Shown here: positions 35,328 to 46,210 of the stretch, piece by piece | Position numbering within the stretch: position 1 is the stretch's first letter | Layout of the letters: each line of letters begins with the position of its first letter | Assembly: GCA_033675265.1 (NCBI GenBank) | Contig: JAUJYZ010000761.1 | Location: 52,501-116,500, forward strand | DNA length: 64,000 nucleotides | From: Actinostola sp. cb2023 | Taxonomy: Eukaryota > Cnidaria > Anthozoa > Actiniaria > Actinostolidae | Direction: 5' to 3' | The notes under the pieces: generated by a model | What the model saw: the letters and a program-made list of their open reading frames with translations, nothing else | Told to the model about the DNA's origin: nothing | Database searches by the model: none | Position numbers and translations under genes: made by a program

Positions 35328-38270
35328 CCTGTATGAACCCCCTGTATGAACCCCCTGTATGAACCCCCTGTATGAACCCCCTGTATGAACCCCCTGTATG
35401 AACCCCCTGTATGAACCCCCTGTATGAATCCCCTGTATGAACCCCCTGTATGAACCGCCTGTATGAACCGCCTGTATGAACCCAATGTATGAACCCCCTG
35501 TATGAACCCCCTGTATGAACCCCCTGTATGAACCCCCTGTATGAATCCCCTGTATGAATCCCCTGTATGAACCCCCTGTATGAACCGCCTGTATGAACCG
35601 CCTGTATGAACCCAATGTATGAACCCCCTGTATGAACCCCCTGTATGAACCCCCTGTATGAACCCCCTGTATGAATCCCCTGTATGAATCCCCTGTATGA
35701 ACCCCCTGTATGAACCGCCTGTATGAACCGCCTGTATGAACCCCCTGTATGAACCCCCTGTATGAACCCCCTGTATGAACCCCCTGTATGAACCCCCTGT
35801 ATGAATCCCCTGTATGAACCCCCTGTATGAACCCCCTGTATGAACCCCCTGTATGAACCCCCTGTATGAACCCCCTGTATGAACCCCCTGTATGAACCCC
35901 CTGTATGAACCCCCTGTATGAACCCCCTGTATGAACCCCCTGTATGAACCCCCTGTATGAACCCCCTGTATGAACCCCCTGTATGAACCCCCTGTATGAA
36001 TCCCCTGTATGAACCCCCTGTATGAATCCCCTGTATGAATCCCCTGTATGAACCCCCTGTATGAACCCCCTGTATGAACCCCCTGTATGAACCCCCTGTA
36101 TGAATCCCCTGTATGAACCCCCTGTATGAACCGCCTGTATGAACCCCCTGTATGAACCCCCTGTATGAACCCCCTGTATGAACCCCCTGTATGAACCCCC
36201 TGTATGAACCCCCTGTATGAACCCCCTGTATGAACCCCCTGTATGAATCCCCTGTATGAACCCCCTGTATGAACCCCCTGTATGAACCCCCTGTATGAAC
36301 CCCCTGTATGAACCCCCTGTATGAACCCCCTGTATGAACCCCCTGTATGAACCCCCTGTATGAACCCCCTGTATGAACCCCCTGTATGAACCCCCTGTAT
36401 GAACCCCCTGTATTAACCCCCTGTATGAATCCCCTGTATGAACCCCCTGTATGAATCCCCTGTATGAATCCCCTGTATGAACCCCCTGTATGAACCCCCT
36501 GTATGAACCCCCTGTATGAATCCCCTGTATGAAACCCCCTGTATGAACCCCCTGTATGAACCCCCTGTATGAACCCCCTGTATGAATCCCCTGTATGAAC
36601 CGCCTGTATGAACCGCCTGTATGAACCCCCTGTATGAACCCCCTGTATGAACCGCCTGTATGAACCCCCTGTATGAACCGCCTGTATGAACCCCCTGTAT
36701 GAACCCCATGTATGAACCCCCTGTATGAACCCCCTGTATGAATCCCCTGTATGAACCCCCTGTATGAACCCCCTGTATGAACCCCCTGTATGAACCCCCT
36801 GTATGAACCGCCTGTATGAACCCCCTGTATGAACCCCCTGTATGAATCCCCTGTATGAAGCCACTGTATGAATCCCCTGTATGAATCCCCTGTATGAACC
36901 CCCTGTATGAACCCCCTGTATGAACCCCCTGTATGAACCCCCTGTATGAATCCCCTGTATGAACCCCCTGTATGAACCCCCTGTATGAACCCCCTGTATG
37001 AACCCCCTGTATGAACCCCCTGTATGAACCCCCTGTATGAATCCCCTGTATGAATCCCCTGTATGAACCCCCTGTATGAACCCCCTGTATGAACCCCCTG
37101 TATGAATCCCCTGTATGAACCCCCTGTATGAACCCCCTGTATGAACCCCCTGTATGAACCCCCTGTATGAATCCCCTGTATGAACCCCCTGTATGAACCC
37201 CTGTATGAACCGCCTGTATGAACCCCCTGTATGAACCCCCTGTATGAACCCCCTGTATGAACCCCCTGTATGAATCCCCTGTATGAATCCCCTGTATGAA
37301 CCCCCTGTATGAACCCCCTGTATGAACCCCCTGTATGAACCCCCTGTATGAACCCCCTGTATGAACCCCCTGTATGAACCCCCTGTATGAACCCCCTGTA
37401 TGAACCCCCTGTATGAACCCCCTGTATGAACCCCCTGTATGAACCCCCTGTATGAACCCCCTGTATGAACCCCCTGTATGAACCCCCTGTATGAACCCCC
37501 TGTATGAACCCCCTGTATGAACCCCCTGTATGAACCCCCTGTATGAACCCCCTGTATGAACCCCCTGTATGAACCCCCTGTATGAACCCCCTGTATGAAC
37601 CCCCTGTATGAACCCCCTGTATGAACCCCCTGTATGAAACCCCTGTATGAACCCCCTGTATGAACCCCCTGTATGAACCCCCTGTATGAACCCCCTGTAT
37701 GAACCCCCTGTATGAACCCCCTGTATGAACCCCCTGTATGAACCCCCCCCCTGTATGAACCCCCTGTATGAACCCCCTGTATGAACCCCCTGTATGAACC
37801 CCCTGTATGAACCGCCTGTATGAACCGCCTGTATGAACCGCCTGTATGAACCCCCTGTATGAACCCCCTGTATGAACCCCCTGTATGAACCCCCTGTATG
37901 AACCCCCTGTATGAACCCCCTGTATGAACCCCCTGTATGAACCCCCTGTATGAACCCCCTGTATGAACCCCCTGTATGAACCCCCTGTATGAACCCCCTG
38001 TATGAACCCCCTGTATGAACCCCCTGTATGAATCCCCTGTATGAACCCCCTGTATGAACCCCCTGTATGAACCCCCTGTATGAACCCCCTGTATGAATCC
38101 CCTGTATGAATCCCCTGTATGAACCCCCTGTATGAACCCCCTGTATGAACCCCCTGTATGAACCCCCTGTATGAACCCCCTGTATGAATCCCCTGTATGA
38201 ATCCCCTGTATGAAACCCCCTGTATGAACCCCCTGTATGAACCCCCTGTATGAACCCCCTGTATGAACCC
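35328..38270 (+). repeat. 13-bp satellite, right block (about 226 copies)
   Basis: The same CCCCCTGTATGAA unit and orientation as the block at 31.25-32.68 kb, with rare length errors (for example the expanded C-run near 37743). The 1,019-codon minus-strand frame is produced by the repeat. Just beyond the array is GGATCCGCCGCTG (38287-38299), the reverse complement of a CAGCGGCGGATCC-type transposon end. Confidence 0.95.
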
Positions 38271-38579
38271 CCCGATCCTTCCCCTGGATCCGCCGCTGCG
38301 AAATTAATACAATAACGTAATCAACTGATAGACTACACGTCGGTACCGTGTCGAATCGTATACTGTCATTCTTCATTCTCTTTTTAAAGAAGATCTTTTA
38401 CGAACTCGCGTATTAATTGACCGCCAAAAACCAATATTTGTGATGGTTTTTGAACGGTTAAAATGGAATTTACATCGAAAACTGTCCAAATGGGCTACCT
38501 GAATAGATTCATATATTTAATATTCCTGGAATCATTGAAACGACGCATGCCAGTTCAAACCTTGGAAATCCATTTGAAA

Positions 38580-38823
<244 letters not shown>

Positions 38824-38846
38824 CTCAATACGGAAGCCATTACTAC

Positions 38847-39343
38847 AGAATATTGTAAAATAAAGATGATACGCTGCTAGGATCATGGCAATCAACCAGG
38901 TGCAAGCGAGCACTGCCACGCGTTGGTCGTGATCTCCTTGCAATTAACCTAGTTGCTCTGAATCGCTCGATGCTGATTATCAAAAGAGTTAATAACGATT
39001 CGGTGGCTGAGACGTACAAAACAAATACTGTAGTCTTGCAAACGATTTTGTCCAAAAGTCCACCAGTAGATAACGATAATTTGTAGTTCCACAGTTCAGG
39101 AATATATTGGAACGGCAACATTAGGATCACAAGAGTATCTGATACGGCCATGTTGATGATCAAATGATGAATTTTTTTCCGTACAGTGTATTTACAAGCG
39201 AGTAGAATGACAAAGATATTGCCAGAAATCCCAAATGCACTCACCAGTGCGATGGCTAGTACTTTAACAGTTCGTGTTATGTCACTGTGAGGTTGGAGAT
39301 ACTTGCAGTCTCCATACATTGTGCTGTTAGCTGAGTAGTTCAT
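38847..39343 (-). pseudogene. Rhodopsin-class GPCR, TM1-TM4 exon with frameshift, TM5-TM7 not found
   Basis: Class A receptors are seven-helix membrane proteins that signal through G proteins. From ATG 39343 the frame has an N-terminus with N-Y-S and N-S-T glycosylation sites, TM1 with G-N, TM2 (N-M-A-V-S-D), and TM3 ending I-S-I-E-R-F (E-R-F in place of D-R-Y). It then drifts out of frame near 38945-38960. TM4 (V-L-A-C-T-W-L-I-A-M-I-L) continues in another frame, so a single-base indel is present, real or from sequencing. After TM4 a possible donor GTAGTA (38846) leads into the (GAAA)n tract. TM5-TM7 are not in the window. An acceptor-like CAACAG at about 39360 suggests an upstream 5'UTR exon. 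Called a pseudogene, with an assembly error as the alternative. Confidence 0.6.
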
Positions 39344-39390
39344 GGTTGTGACCTTTTTTCTGTTGATAAGCAAAACTACAGTAATGTAGT

Positions 39391-39760
39391 AGTGGTGTAG
39401 TTTATATCAGGATAGCATGAGCAAAATGCAGCAATTTGATTGGCTTACGTTAATGACATTGAAAGTAACCAAACGGTGGTGTAGTTTATATCAGGATGAC
39501 ATTAAGAACAATGCAGCAATTCGATTGGCTTCGCGAAAAAATGCAGTAATTCGATTGGCTTCGCGGAAAAATGCAGCAATTCGATTGGCTTGAAAAATGC
39601 AGCAATTCGATTGGCTTACGTGGGAAAATGCAGCAATTCGATTGGCTTACGCGGAAAAATGCAGCAATTCGATTGGCTTACGCGAAAAAATGCAGCAATT
39701 TCGATTGGCTTACGCGGAAAAATGCAGCAATTAATATATTCGATTGGTTTACGTCAATGA
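39391..39760. promoter_or_regulatory. CCAAT-box array between divergent GPCR and SLC22 genes
   Basis: Nine ATTGG (CCAAT on the minus strand) cores lie at 39439, 39524, 39554, 39584, 39610, 39641, 39672, 39704 and 39743. Most read AGCCAATCG, a full match to the NF-Y consensus RRCCAATSR. From 39524 to 39704 they recur every 26-32 bp inside a repeat containing ATGCAGCAATTCGATTGGCT. The first two units also duplicate GTAGTTTATATCAGGAT. Further CCAAT cores lie at 40075, 40118 (ATTGG) and 40151 (CCAAT). The array starts within about 50 bp of the minus-strand GPCR's first visible exon. Confidence 0.5.
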
Positions 39761-40482
39761 CATTTATTCATAGTGGCTACCTCAGTGCCCATCACCCCAT
39801 TTATTTTTGCAGAGAAGGAGAACAATACATTATTATTATTAGAACGGGAAATCAAACCAAACGGTATTCGCTTTGAACGGCCAAAAGCCGGTAGCCATTC
39901 AATGCCACCATATTAGCAGTATTCATTAGTATTCATGAATTCCTGGCCAGTAAAAGTACAAAGACGCAGCGGCCAAACAAGAAAAGCTAATGAGGAATGG
40001 TTTCGGATATCGGGCGCCAACTGCTTGCAACGTTTTTTGTGTAATAACATGGCAATTAAAATTTTCCGATTCTGATTGGTCATCTATTTATACACAAAAG
40101 TGAAACCACTCTTTCTGATTGGCTAAAACACATAATGGACAGTTGAGTAGCCAATCAAATCACAGCTTGGAAACAACTCGAATGTCCAGTGGAAAAAATA
40201 GAGGCTATAATTTTAGCAAAAGGGGGAACACAGAAAATTAGCGCGGCGCTGACAAGCAAGCAAGTTAACGGTGTCGTGGGTTGTCATATGCATCCACATC
40301 ACACATAGTTTAGAGCCGAGTTATTCAATGTTATCGTTCTTGTGTGGACGGCGAACGTACACGAATTTCAAAAGTAATGTAGTAACGTCGCCCTCGCAAA
40401 TATGACTATTATAAACATCTATAAGCGACCTTTAAACCCTTTTAAACAGTTTGTCATCACACCATACTTTGTTTCCTTACAG

Positions 40483-43400
40483 ATAGTGTCCGGCTTTGCG
40501 TCGTCATTTTCTGACTGCATTTCATTGATGGCATTGCTATGGTTTGTAATGGGTTTTGGATTGACTGGTTTCATACTGTCACAGTACATCTACATCATGG
40601 AAATAGTAGGCCCTAGTGCACGCACCATGGCGGGCAATATCAACTGGCTGTACTGGTCTGCTGGGTATTTTATCTTTGTATTCCTGGCTTATTATATACG
40701 AGAATGGAGAGTCCTTCTGATGGTCACCACTGCACCTGGTGTCCTGTTGTATTTCTTTTGGAGGTAGGACACGGGGCACACGGGGCACACGGGGCACACG
40801 GGGCACACGGGGCACACGGGGCACACGGGGCACACGGGGCACACGGGGCACACGGGGCACACGGGGCACACGGGGCACAGGGCACAGGGCACAGGGCACA
40901 GGGCACAGCTCATCCTACTTAGCATATTCTCATTGTGAAACAAACTCTGCTTTTCAGAATCTTCCCTGAATCTCCCCGTTGGCTTGTGGCTCATGACAAA
41001 CTAGACGAAGCTCATGCGATGTTGATGAAGTATGGAGGCAACAACAATAAGAACGTAGACCAGCATCGCTTGAGGGCTTTGATCGAAGACGTTCGGCAGG
41101 CGCAGCTCCACGCACAGCACTCGACAGAAAGGCTGACCCCTGTCTCACTTTGTCGAACACCAAAACTAAGGAAATGGAGCGCTGCATTGGGGATCAACTG
41201 GTAGGTGTCTGCGTATTATAGAATATATCGAGACATTCAATAAGCCAAGTCAGAGTTTAAGGGGCGCGCGGAGCCTGGTAACGATTCGGGATAAAATGTG
41301 TCCGAAGTGAATTTTTCTCCCATGTGTCTTGTATTTTTGCCGAGTTTTCTAGGAGCAATTGACCACGACTCGACCACGACTCGACCACGACTCGACCACG
41401 ACTCGACCACGACTTGACCACGATCCCGACTTGACCACGACTCGGCTCTCTTGCTCGACTTTCTAGCAGCATAACACTGCATGGATTTTGTATGGGACCG
41501 CCGGGCAGATCGTCGGGCATTTGCGCACGTGTTTTATGCATTAGGCTAATCTACGTAATTCTATCACATTGGCGAGTTATTTTTAGTAATCGTCGCACCA
41601 CTAAAATTTGGTGTGTTCACTTTTGAAATCACTCTTTTTAAGAAGATGATATTGATATAACATATTCCCAACTATAAATGAAATAAGATTGTATCATTCT
41701 ATTATTTCTACATAGGGCATATTGCTTGTATGCGACAATTGCCGAGGTGAACCATACATTAATATTTAATATTGCAGGGCGATGTTTCACATCATACTGC
41801 TCCGGGTGTCCATATATCTTTATACGTACATTTAGCGTTCTAATGTAATCATTTTCTATCCCAGGTTCGCCACATCATTCGTCAGCAATGCCTTATTTCT
41901 CTACGTGACCAACTTATCGGGAAACATTTACCTGAACTTCACCCTCATACAAGTTATTGCGACTCTACAACAGCCAATACTATGGATTGTCCTGCAAATG
42001 TAATGTACCTTGTCATGAAATGTACCTTGTCATGAAATGTACCTTGTCATGAAATGTACCTTGTCATGAAATGTACCTTGTCATGAAATGTACATATGAT
42101 TATGGCCAAAAATGGTTTTCTGGTAATGCGCTGACGAGTTTCAATGGCGTATAACATTTATCACATTTAATGTATTTGTATCATTGTAATAATAAATATA
42201 ATCTTTAATGAGGATGCCTAGATCACTAATTATAAGTGCTTTTCACTAAGGATGGATGGATGGATGGATGGATGGATGGATGGATGGATGGATGGATGGA
42301 TGGATGAATGAATGGATGGGTGGATGGATGGATGGATGGATGACCGATGGATATTGGTGGCCGATGGGTGGATGGATGGATGACCGATGGATCGTTGGAA
42401 ATACGATTTGAGATATGAATCGATTGAGCGATGATTAAGAAGATTGTTTTGTTTGTTCAAATACTGTGTTTATTTGTTGCTTAGGTTTGGTCGCCGCATA
42501 CCGCACATAACAGTGATGGCGTTGATTGCGATTCTTTGCTTCACTGTTCTGCTTGTACCCGACGGTAAGTAATTAAGGTGGTTCCCGCATAATGAATGAC
42601 CGGTTTGCCGTATTTTTTAACTCGCTCGCTCCGCGTCAATATTGCTTGGATTTTATTGTGCTTAACACAAATACTAATTCAACTATTCTGCCTTGGGACG
42701 ATGTATTCAAAATTATCATTATAAGCCGTGTTTGTGAATGCCAGCCGATATTCAAACGACACTATTTTCACTAAAACTGCTGCCAAGCGTTTTTCCCTCG
42801 TACGATTTTTTTAAAACTTCGTGAATGGCCTTTTGAAGTCCCTAGTAATGTTCTGACGAGGTAAGAAGGAAATTGTTCGAGCCGAAATGACGTAACAACC
42901 GAAAGGTCCAAATTTTGACAACAAAAATATGAACTGGTGATTTCGGCTCGATCAATTTCCTTCTTACTTCGTCAAAACATTACTAGGGACCTCAAAAGGC
43001 TGTTCACGAAGTTTAAAAAAAATCGTACGAGGGAATAACGCTTGGCAGCAGTTTTAGTGAAAATAGTGTCGTTTGAATATCAGCTGGTATTCACAAACGC
43101 GGCTTACAATGATAATTTTGAATACACCGTCCAAAGGCAGAATAGTTGAATTAGTATTTGTGTTAAGCACAATAAAATCCAAGCAATATTGACGCGGAGC
43201 GAGCGAGTTAAAAAATACGGCAAACCGGTCATTCATTATGCGGGAACCACCTTAAACGCACGATTTAACGCGCGGGGTTTAATTTCCTTTCGTAAAACAC
43301 AGGGAGCCCAATAATATATTTTTCAGTTCCGCGCGCTCTACCACAGAAAATCCATCAAAAAGGTTTTCCAAGGGAGGGAAGGCCTGCTGCTAGAGTATGT

Positions 43401-45210
43401 CTTTCCCCTTTAGATTATATCATTATTAGAGACTTCACTGACTATATTGTACATTTATTTGATTCTTTATTTCAGAATACCCTCTGGTCAAATCAGGGCT
43501 GTTCGTAGGGGCAGCAGGAATCACCTTCTGTTTGTGGACGACAATATACATGATAACGTCTGAGCTTTATCCCACTGTTATCAGGTGAGTCACGTGACAT
43601 GATGTCATTCATCACGCGATATACTTCACCAATAGGGTTTTACGATAATCTTATGTAAACAACTTTTGTGTTTGTGTCTTTCGCACAGTGCCAGTGCCAC
43701 GTGTCACAAAGTCCGAATAGAACTGACCAATCAGCGTACTCGACCACATACCATATATGGACTATGATGCACATGTGAATGTCCACATGTGTTCATTGTA
43801 ATTGTGCACGTGATCGTTAAATTACTGGCATACATAGTAATGTACCAAGACTATGAACATTGGCTGAATCTTCAGTCATGCAGCGGCACATTTCATAGAA
43901 TTCGAAATTTCAGGCTATGTTACCTGAGATTAGAGGTTGCTCCCAGTTCGCTCGCTAACCCTTGCTCATCGCAAACTACGTACACTTTTAATTGACCAAC
44001 AGAAACACTGCTCAAGGGACTGGGTCGACGATTGGTCGGAGCGGTGCCATTACAGCGCCCTACGTAGCCATGTTGGTAAGATGTGAAATTTTCATTTTCT
44101 CACCTTCAGGATAAAGTCATCAATAAGAGAAAACACGGTCATGTGTCTTTAGCCGAATGAATAGCACTAGCGTTAACACGGAACGACTTCCAATGTTTTG
44201 CTTCAATCAGCATGTAACCCAATCATCCTCGGAAATCCAAAAGCCACTGAAGAAGAGCGAGCGAGAGGAGAACGAGGAAAAAGGGTATAGGGAAACGGGG
44301 GGAAAAGGTAGAGTGGAAATGTATGATAGGAACGGGGACGGGGGAAAAAGAGAGAGGGGAAAGGGAAAAGGGGAAAGGGGAGAGGGGAAAGTGGGAAAGG
44401 AGGGAAAGTGGAGAGAGGGGATGGGAATGGGGGAAAGGGGGAAAGGGGGAAAGGGAAAAAGTGAGAGGGGAAAGGGAGGAAAGGAGGGAAAGGCCGGGAG
44501 AGAAGACATGGGAAAGGGGGAAAGGGAAGAGGGGAAAGGGAAGAGGGGAAAGGAAGGAAAGGAGGGAAAGGCCGGGAGAGAAGAGATGGGAAAGGGGGAA
44601 AGGGGAAAAGGGAAGAAGCAAACGGGGAGAGGGAAAAGGGAGGAAAGGAGGGAAAGGCCGGGAGAGAGGAGATGGGAAAGGGGGAAAGGGGAAAAGGAGG
44701 AAAGGGAAGAGGGTAACGGAGAGAGGGGAAAGGAGGGAAAGGGGAGAGAGGAGATGGGAAAGGGGGAAAGGGTAGAGAAGAACGGGGACAAGGGAAAAAG
44801 GGAGAGTGGAACCGGCGGGGGACAGTCTTCCTCTCCTTCGACCCCAATGAATAGCAAACCCTGGATTTTCGAGGATGATAATTATAGACCAAAAGACATC
44901 GACAGTACGATGATCAGACAAATGTGTTAACCAATACAGCGTTACGTTTTGTTATAAACAGGCCAGGATACCAGGCATAAGTGTCGTCGTACCCGTTGTA
45001 ATATTTGGCGTAACCTGTTTGGTTGCTGGAGTCGTTGCCTTCATGATCCCCGAGACACGGTTTGTCGCTATGCACCAGACCATTGACGAAGCCGAGAACG
45101 CCAAGGAGGATTATGGGATACCATGCTGTGGAAAACCAAGCAAAAACTCCAAACACATCTACGCTAAATCCCATGGACAGGAATGCAGTGACTTAGATGC
45201 AAAACTATAA
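40483..45210 (+). CDS. SLC22-family organic ion transporter (MFS), 5' end not found
   Basis: Seven exons joined in frame: 40483-40763, 40958-41200, 41865-41999, 42485-42564, 43476-43584, 44003-44075, 44962-45210 (TAA). Diagnostic SLC22 segments appear in order: [20 protein letters not shown] after TM6, a cytosolic loop, [10 protein letters not shown] in TM7, [13 protein letters not shown], and I-P-E-T-R at the end of the last helix. Such proteins move organic cations, anions or carnitine across the plasma membrane. TM1-TM3 and the large extracellular loop are missing: upstream of 40483 an ATG at 40402 is open but encodes no SLC22 sequence. The product as seen has about 9 helices. It is either truncated, or its first exons lie elsewhere. 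Confidence 0.8.
40768..40908 (+). repeat. CGGGGCACAC decamer repeat in SLC22 intron
   Basis: About 11 copies of CGGGGCACAC, then a 7-bp GGGCACA series. The array starts five bases after the donor and fills most of the 194-bp intron. Confidence 0.95.
41358..41435 (+). repeat. 11-bp CGACCACGACT repeat
   Basis: Six or seven CGACCACGACT / TGACCACGACT units in the SLC22 intron after exon 40958-41200. Confidence 0.85.
42000..42090 (+). repeat. 17-bp repeat starting at a splice donor
   Basis: Five copies of AATGTACCTTGTCATGA. The first overlaps the donor GTAATG of the SLC22 exon ending at 41999. Confidence 0.9.
42248..42390 (+). repeat. (GGAT)n microsatellite
   Basis: Tandem GGAT with GAAT, GGGT and GACC variants in the same SLC22 intron. 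Confidence 0.9.
42577..43251. mobile_element. Palindromic foldback element flanked by TTAA
   Basis: The left end GGTGGTTCCCGCATAATG (after TTAA, 42573-42576) and the right end CATTATGCGGGAACCACC (before TTAA, 43252-43255) are exact reverse complements. The arms of about 310 bp stay similar almost to the centre (about 42888/42940). The same 60-residue frame appears on both strands because of the symmetry; it is not a gene. The TTAA target fits piggyBac or Kolobok mobilisation. It sits in an SLC22 intron. Confidence 0.85.
44275..44815 (+). repeat. Purine-rich GGGAAAGG tract in SLC22 intron
   Basis: About 540 bp almost entirely of A and G on the plus strand (GGGAAAGG, GGGAGAGG), with a repeated block containing AAAGGCCGGGAGAGA. 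The 150-257-codon frames on both strands are low-complexity artefacts lying between two SLC22 exons. Confidence 0.85.
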
Positions 45211-45396
45211 AGCAAACCACAAAAGAACATTCCTTGAGTTGTTAATGTAGAGACTTCATGGATCAAAGCAAACCAAACTATATCCACAAAAGAACACTGT
45301 TGTTAATGTAGAGACTTCATGGGTCAAAATGGTTGCTCAACGACTGTCGTCATATGTTATTTCATATGGCCCTACTTTCATGTATTCACTCGATCG

Positions 45397-45402
45397 AATA
45401 AA
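45397..45402 (+). promoter_or_regulatory. Candidate polyadenylation signal of the SLC22 gene
   Basis: AATAAA 187 bp after the SLC22 stop codon. A shorter duplicated block (AATGTAGAGACTTCATGG) lies between the stop and this signal. Confidence 0.5.
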
Positions 45403-45870
45403 CTTCTGTATCCAATACACACGTCGTTCACCCTAGAACCTTTCAAAGAGGGAAACTTGCTTGCACAAATAAAGGTCCTCTTCGAGTGAGAATGGGGACT
45501 GGGCCATTGTTTAAAATAAAATATATATTTGGATGGGCTTCCTGTGGTGGAGCCCCTGGAATAAGAGATTGAGCTCCCAGTGGCATACGTAGGGAATCGC
45601 CTACGTTAACGTCCAATAAATATAGTATTTCCCCAATACTCTTAACCGTAAACGCACGCAGGCGATTCTAGTGCGTATACCACGGGTTGGCTAATATCTA
45701 AGCTCTATATTTCTTAAAATAACCCAACAGAAACGAGACGTTATTCTACGTTTTCAAGGAAAATAATATCTCCGTTTATCTCGCGGAGACACAAACTGAA
45801 AATTAAGGTAAAGACAACATTGCGCGCAATCTTACTATTTCAGATTGCATTGTATTACAACAATTGCAGG

Positions 45871-46200
45871 TAGGCACACGCTACTACATTCATTGCGCAC
45901 AATGTTACACCGTGTCTGTACTTTTAGGTGCAAAGGGTGGGGGCACGCACGCATCTCATCAGCTTGTCTCCCATTCATTGCTGGTAGGCACACGCTACAA
46001 TCATTGCGCACAATGTTACACCGTGTCTGTACCTATAGGTGTAAAGGGGACACGCACGCAAGTATCTCATCAGCTTGTCTCCCATTCATTGCTGGTAGGC
46101 ACACGCTACAATCATTACGCGCAATGTTACATCGTGTCTGTACCTTTAGGTGCAAGGGGACACGCACGCAAGTATCTCATCAGCTTGTCTCTATTCTTCC
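45871..46200 (+). repeat. Three-copy repeat of about 112 bp
   Basis: Copies begin near 45871, 45986 and 46097, each with GTAGGCACACGCTAC, CAATGTTACACCGTGTCTGT and ATCTCATCAGCTTGTCTC. The array abuts the transposon starting at 46211. The 120-130-codon frames are repeat-driven. Confidence 0.85.
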
Positions 46201-46210
46201 TTTTCATAGT

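Noticed and set aside
35317..38376. 1,019-codon open frame on the minus strand
   Set aside because: It is the 13-bp satellite read through. The unit has no stop in any frame, so frames are open without selection. The same applies to 31205-32722, 31221-31925 and 35279-35615.
42592..43236. Identical 60-residue frame on both strands
   Set aside because: Explained by the palindromic foldback element, not by a conserved gene pair.
44157..44930. 257-codon Gly/Lys/Glu/Arg-rich frame
   Set aside because: It lies within an SLC22 intron between two in-frame exons and is purine-repeat derived.
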